Shown here: positions 5,958 through 8,793 of the stretch, one piece after another | Position numbering within the stretch: the stretch's first letter is position 1 | How the letters are laid out: every line of letters begins with the position of its first letter | Source: JBEKYH01 sp049511115 | GTDB lineage: Bacteria > Planctomycetota > Phycisphaerae > Tepidisphaerales > Tepidisphaeraceae | NCBI GenBank assembly: GCA_049511115.1 | Contig: JBEKYH010000186.1 | Coordinates: 1 to 8,793, forward strand | Length of the DNA: 8,793 nt | Direction of reading: 5' to 3' | The notes under the pieces: generated by a model | Databases searched by the model: none | Seen by the model: only the letters and a program-made list of their open reading frames with translations | What the model was told of the DNA's origin: nothing | Position numbers and translations under genes: made by a program

Positions 5958-7358
5958 TTGAAAATCTTTCATTACAACGACGAAGAGCGCGAGTTGCATC
6001 GTTGGCTCGCCGACCGCGGCCACCTGAACACCATTGTCGCAGCGGACGATGATCCATTTCCGATTGTCCGCCACAACGCGTTCGACGCCGCTTTTGTCGG
6101 CCTGCATCCTCACGGAATGCGGCTTATCACCGAGTTGCACACCGTTAATCCTGATTGCCTAGTAACGATCATCACCGCCGACCGGAACACCCGCCGCGCC
6201 GTGGAAGCGATGCGAGCCGGCGCATTTGATTATCTGATGTCTCCGCCGCTGGATTTTTCGGAGGTGGAGCGAACCTACATCCTGATTGACCGCGAGCAGC
6301 AGCAGCAGGAGCAGCGCAAACGCTTCCAGGACCAGCTCGCCGCCGCGTCGGCCGGCACGCGCCTGATCGGCATGTCCGAGCCGGTGCAGGACCTGCGCCG
6401 CCTCATAGTCAAAGCCGCGCAAACCAAGGCCCCGGCGCTGCTTGTCGGCGAAACCGGCACCGGCAAGGAACTCATCGCCCGCCTCCTGCACGAACAAAGC
6501 CCGCGCTCCTCGGCCCCATTCGTCGCCGTTAACTGCAACGCGATTCCGGCGACCCTCCTGGAGAGCGAATTATTCGGCCACACCAAGGGCACTTTCACCG
6601 GCGCCGACCGCGATCGCGCGGGTCTTCTTGCCGGCGCCGACGGCGGCACCTTCTTTCTCGATGAGATCCACGATTTGGACCTGTCGCTGCAAGGCAAACT
6701 GCTGCGCGTCCTTCAGGAAGAGGAGATTCGCCCTGTCGGCGGCCGCACCACGATCAAGCTCAATATCCGCTTTGTTGCCGCTACCAATCAGGATCTATCG
6801 CAAATGGTCCACGACCGAAAATTCCGCCAGGACCTGTTTTACCGCCTGAATGTGGTGCCGATTCGTGTTCCACCCCTGCGCGAGCGGGCCGAGGACGTGG
6901 CCCTGCTGGCTCGATATTTCATTGAAATGTACAGCCGCCGTGAAGGGCGAAAACCCCTGAAAATGTCGCCGGCGGTCTGGAAATGGATGAATAATCACCC
7001 CTGGCCAGGAAATATCCGCGAATTGGAAAACCTCTGCCAGCGCGCCGTGGCCCTCACGGACGGCGAAACCTTCGACACCGACGTCTTAGCCCTGACCAAC
7101 GCATTTGGGCCAACGGCAACCAAAACAGAATCAACAGACTCGACACTGCTTTCAGATTCGCCGCGCCACTCGACCCAGTATCAAACCGCCCATGAATCGC
7201 TTGACCGCGAACTGCTGACGCGCGTTCTCTCGGAACATCGCGGCAATGTTGTCAAAGCGGCCAAAGCATTGCACATCAGCCGCACCACGCTGTACGCGAA
7301 GGCTAAAAAGCTGGGCGTTCGCCTGCCGTCGCGGCGCGATCCGAATCTGTCGGCATAA
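5958..7358 (+). CDS. Sigma-54-dependent transcriptional activator with degenerate receiver domain (NtrC-like, Fis HTH)
   Basis: This 466-residue enhancer-binding protein has three parts. Residues 1-110 resemble a response-regulator receiver, but the phospho-acceptor Asp is absent (AFDAAFVGLHPHG, 41-53) and the usual Lys of the KP motif is Ser (LMSPP, 93-97). A Gln-rich linker helix (112-128) follows. The AAA+ domain (about 135-375) has Walker A GETGTGKE (164-171), the sigma-54 contact loop GTFTGA (211-216, variant of GAFTGA), Walker B TFFLDEI (231-237), ATN (275-277), the arginine finger region FRQDLFYRL (289-297) and WPGNIRELEN (349-358). The C-terminus (415-455) is a Fis-type helix-turn-helix, GNVVKAAKALHISRTTLYAK. 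The only early start is TTG at 5958, directly after an in-frame TAG; no Shine-Dalgarno is seen. The next in-frame ATG is codon 54 and would remove half the receiver. The divergent sigma-54 promoter before gmaS is the obvious target, inferred from position. Confidence 0.93.
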   Translation: MKIFHYNDEERELHRWLADRGHLNTIVAADDDPFPIVRHNAFDAAFVGLHPHGMRLITELHTVNPDCLVTIITADRNTRRAVEAMRAGAFDYLMSPPLDFSEVERTYILIDREQQQQEQRKRFQDQLAAASAGTRLIGMSEPVQDLRRLIVKAAQTKAPALLVGETGTGKELIARLLHEQSPRSSAPFVAVNCNAIPATLLESELFGHTKGTFTGADRDRAGLLAGADGGTFFLDEIHDLDLSLQGKLLRVLQEEEIRPVGGRTTIKLNIRFVAATNQDLSQMVHDRKFRQDLFYRLNVVPIRVPPLRERAEDVALLARYFIEMYSRREGRKPLKMSPAVWKWMNNHPWPGNIRELENLCQRAVALTDGETFDTDVLALTNAFGPTATKTESTDSTLLSDSPRHSTQYQTAHESLDRELLTRVLSEHRGNVVKAAKALHISRTTLYAKAKKLGVRLPSRRDPNLSA

Positions 7359-7396
7359 AAAAACCCGGATCGGCCGTGGCAGACGGCCGACCCGGG
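7357..7396 (-). terminator. Rho-independent terminator for the permease gene
   Basis: The arms at 7364-7377 and 7383-7396 pair over 14 positions with one mismatch around the loop GGCAG. On the minus strand the hairpin is followed by seven T, complementary to the A run at 7357-7363 that overlaps the activator stop codon. The T run is only on the minus-strand side, so the permease transcript ends here. On the plus strand the hairpin comes after the activator stop and is followed by GGGGTCAC; it may slow polymerase but lacks a U tract. Confidence 0.85.
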
Positions 7397-7427
7397 GGGT
7401 CACTCAATCACCATGTAAACGATCCAA

Positions 7428-8793
7428 TCAAGCGGTTGCCGTGCCCATATTCGGATCGGTGACGCCGTCAGGCTCTGCATGGACAATGGGCTCCTTGCCC
7501 GTGCCGTACCGAGCGCCAATGCCTTCCAGATCCGTCTCAATCTTATTAATGACGCCGGTATGCAATGTGTATTGAATGAACAGCCAAAGCACACCAACGC
7601 CGAGATATCCCATGAAAATGTAGGGGTAATAGCGAATGGGAGGATCCGGCAGCGGATAGAAGCTGCCGACAATCGGCACGATCATGAACAGGCAACCCAG
7701 CGCCGAAGTGACCACCGCGCCGGCCGTCAGTTTGCCAAGTCTCTTGAGGTAGACCGGGGCGGCAATGCAAATCAGGACGAATCCGACCAGGAAGCCGTAG
7801 GTAGCCATGGTGGAAACGTCGTTCAGGATATCTGTCGGCGCCATCGCCCAGTATTTCATGCAGAATATGCCGATAAACAGCGAGATTCCCGCGCAAAGAT
7901 GCACTGAAATATGAGGGGTTTCATTCTTGCCGTGCGTCGCGCCTACCGAGGAATGCAGGACGCCGTGTCGCGCCATGGCAAACATGATGCGGCACGCCGC
8001 GTTGAAGCTGCCCAATGTGCAGCCCAGTGCGCTGATCATCACCATGACCGTCATAATCGGGCCGAGCCAGCCCATATGCACGAAACTGGTCAAAGTTGCC
8101 AGCACGTCGGCATTGCCGTCCAGCGTGACGCCGGCCACCTGAAAACCGCCAACGATCGCGAAACTGCTGAAGACATAAAAAATCGAGGCGATCACCGTAG
8201 CTCCGATGACGGCCCGCGGGATGGTCTTAAGCGGGTTTCGCGCCTCTTCACCTAACGCCGTGCTGCTTTCAAACCCGATGTTGCAGAAGACCGCCAGCAC
8301 CATCCCCAGGAAGAATCCCTTGGGCGTAGCCCCTTGCAGCTTCAGATGCGGAAGATGCACCGCCAAGCCAGTCCTGGCGAAGACCAATACGACCAGCAGC
8401 GCGATCAATCCCATGCTGGTGTACTCAAGCCACAACATCATTTTGGCGGATAGCCGGATATCTCGATAGGCGACGTACCAGGGAATCAGAATCGCAATCG
8501 AGAACGTGATATAGGGCCAAGCCCCAGTCGACGGCAAATGGAAAAGAAGGATTGCGAAATTCGCAGTTGCCCCGGCGATGGCGATTCCGCACCCCAGGTA
8601 TGCCACCAGCCATCCCCAGCCGACGATCACGCCCCACAATGGGCCAAGACCCATCGTGGTATAGGAATAGAGCGAGCCGGGCGACGCTGACAATCGAGCG
8701 AACTGGTTGATGTTCAGCCCCACTAAAGCCAATCCAACTCCGGCCGCGGCGTAGGATATCCACGTGGCATTTCCAGCCGCCACAAACGCGAGG
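7428..8793 (-). CDS. APC-superfamily amino acid/amine permease (N-terminus cut by window edge)
   Basis: This integral inner-membrane transporter of the amino acid-polyamine-organocation family has about 454 residues visible, with the reading frame still open at the right edge. Eleven hydrophobic segments can be counted, consistent with a 12-helix APC protein lacking its first helix and the N-terminal substrate motif. The first visible part, with GNATWISYAAAG, looks like helix 2. Family signatures are SPGSLYSYTTMGLG, the helix 6 motif NIGFESSTALGEEARNP followed by TIPRAVIGA, and a Pro-rich loop (YPLPDPPIRYYPY) before the last helix. The tail of about 45 residues is hydrophilic. The true start is outside the window; a GTG at 8783 is internal to the conserved helix. 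It converges on the activator gene and ends at a strong terminator. The location suggests import of the amine or amino acid handled by the gmaS operon, but the substrate cannot be read from the sequence. Confidence 0.88.
   Translation of the reverse strand, partial: LAFVAAGNATWISYAAAGVGLALVGLNINQFARLSASPGSLYSYTTMGLGPLWGVIVGWGWLVAYLGCGIAIAGATANFAILLFHLPSTGAWPYITFSIAILIPWYVAYRDIRLSAKMMLWLEYTSMGLIALLVVLVFARTGLAVHLPHLKLQGATPKGFFLGMVLAVFCNIGFESSTALGEEARNPLKTIPRAVIGATVIASIFYVFSSFAIVGGFQVAGVTLDGNADVLATLTSFVHMGWLGPIMTVMVMISALGCTLGSFNAACRIMFAMARHGVLHSSVGATHGKNETPHISVHLCAGISLFIGIFCMKYWAMAPTDILNDVSTMATYGFLVGFVLICIAAPVYLKRLGKLTAGAVVTSALGCLFMIVPIVGSFYPLPDPPIRYYPYIFMGYLGVGVLWLFIQYTLHTGVINKIETDLEGIGARYGTGKEPIVHAEPDGVTDPNMGTATA

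Noticed and set aside
5775..6140. Minus-strand open frame ending in NRRGAEFAEKQ-type sequence
   Set aside because: It overlaps the activator gene antisense, and its tail is the translated CTCTGC repeat, a common false gene in repeat-bearing genomes.
6293..6316. CAG/GAG triplet run encoding Gln and Glu in the activator
   Set aside because: It fits the expected linker helix between the receiver and AAA+ domains, and I see no sign of a separate repeat element.

Overview
The window is a high-GC bacterial segment holding seven genes that look like a nitrogen or one-carbon amine utilisation locus. Short spacings, ATGA overlaps and GGAG-type ribosome binding sites show it is bacterial. The exact lineage cannot be read from it. 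Nonamer repeats of the CGCCAAGNN and CTCTGCNNN kind in the central intergenic region recall the dispersed repeats I know from Planctomycetota, Acidobacteriota and similar genomes, so I lean weakly that way.

Layout. Minus strand, from 5638 down to the left edge: a type III glutamine synthetase-like ligase (GlnT/GmaS), then three genes that together make a dissected glutamate synthase (MgsA/GlxB amidotransferase, MgsB/GlxC GXGXG domain, MgsC/GlxD FMN and Fe-S domain), then a monomeric sarcosine oxidase-like flavoprotein cut by the window edge. The five genes are tightly packed (11 bp gap, 4 bp overlap, 20 bp gap, 37 bp gap) and are probably one operon. Divergently, on the plus strand, lies a sigma-54-dependent AAA+ activator (5958-7358) with a degenerate receiver domain. 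Convergent to it is an APC-family permease (7428 to beyond the right edge, minus strand), with a strong rho-independent terminator between the two genes.

How it may work. GmaS and MgsABC are the first two steps of the N-methylglutamate (NMG) pathway: glutamate plus methylamine plus ATP gives gamma-glutamylmethylamide, which with 2-oxoglutarate gives N-methylglutamate plus glutamate. The usual third step is the four-subunit dehydrogenase MgdABCD. In its place at this locus sits a single-chain oxidase with the covalent-FAD Cys of monomeric sarcosine oxidase. I infer a shortened NMG-type pathway ending in an H2O2-forming N-methyl (or N-alkyl) glutamate oxidase. The amine substrate is not proven, and genes beyond the left edge could change this view.

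Regulation. A well-matched sigma-54 promoter (GG-N10-GC) lies 44-59 bases upstream of the gmaS start, facing gmaS, next to the gene for a sigma-54 activator. The activator's receiver domain lacks the phospho-acceptor Asp, so control by a ligand or a protein rather than a phosphorelay is likely. The 319-base divergent region between gmaS and the activator also holds an imperfect long inverted repeat and a cluster of CCAA/TTGG motifs.
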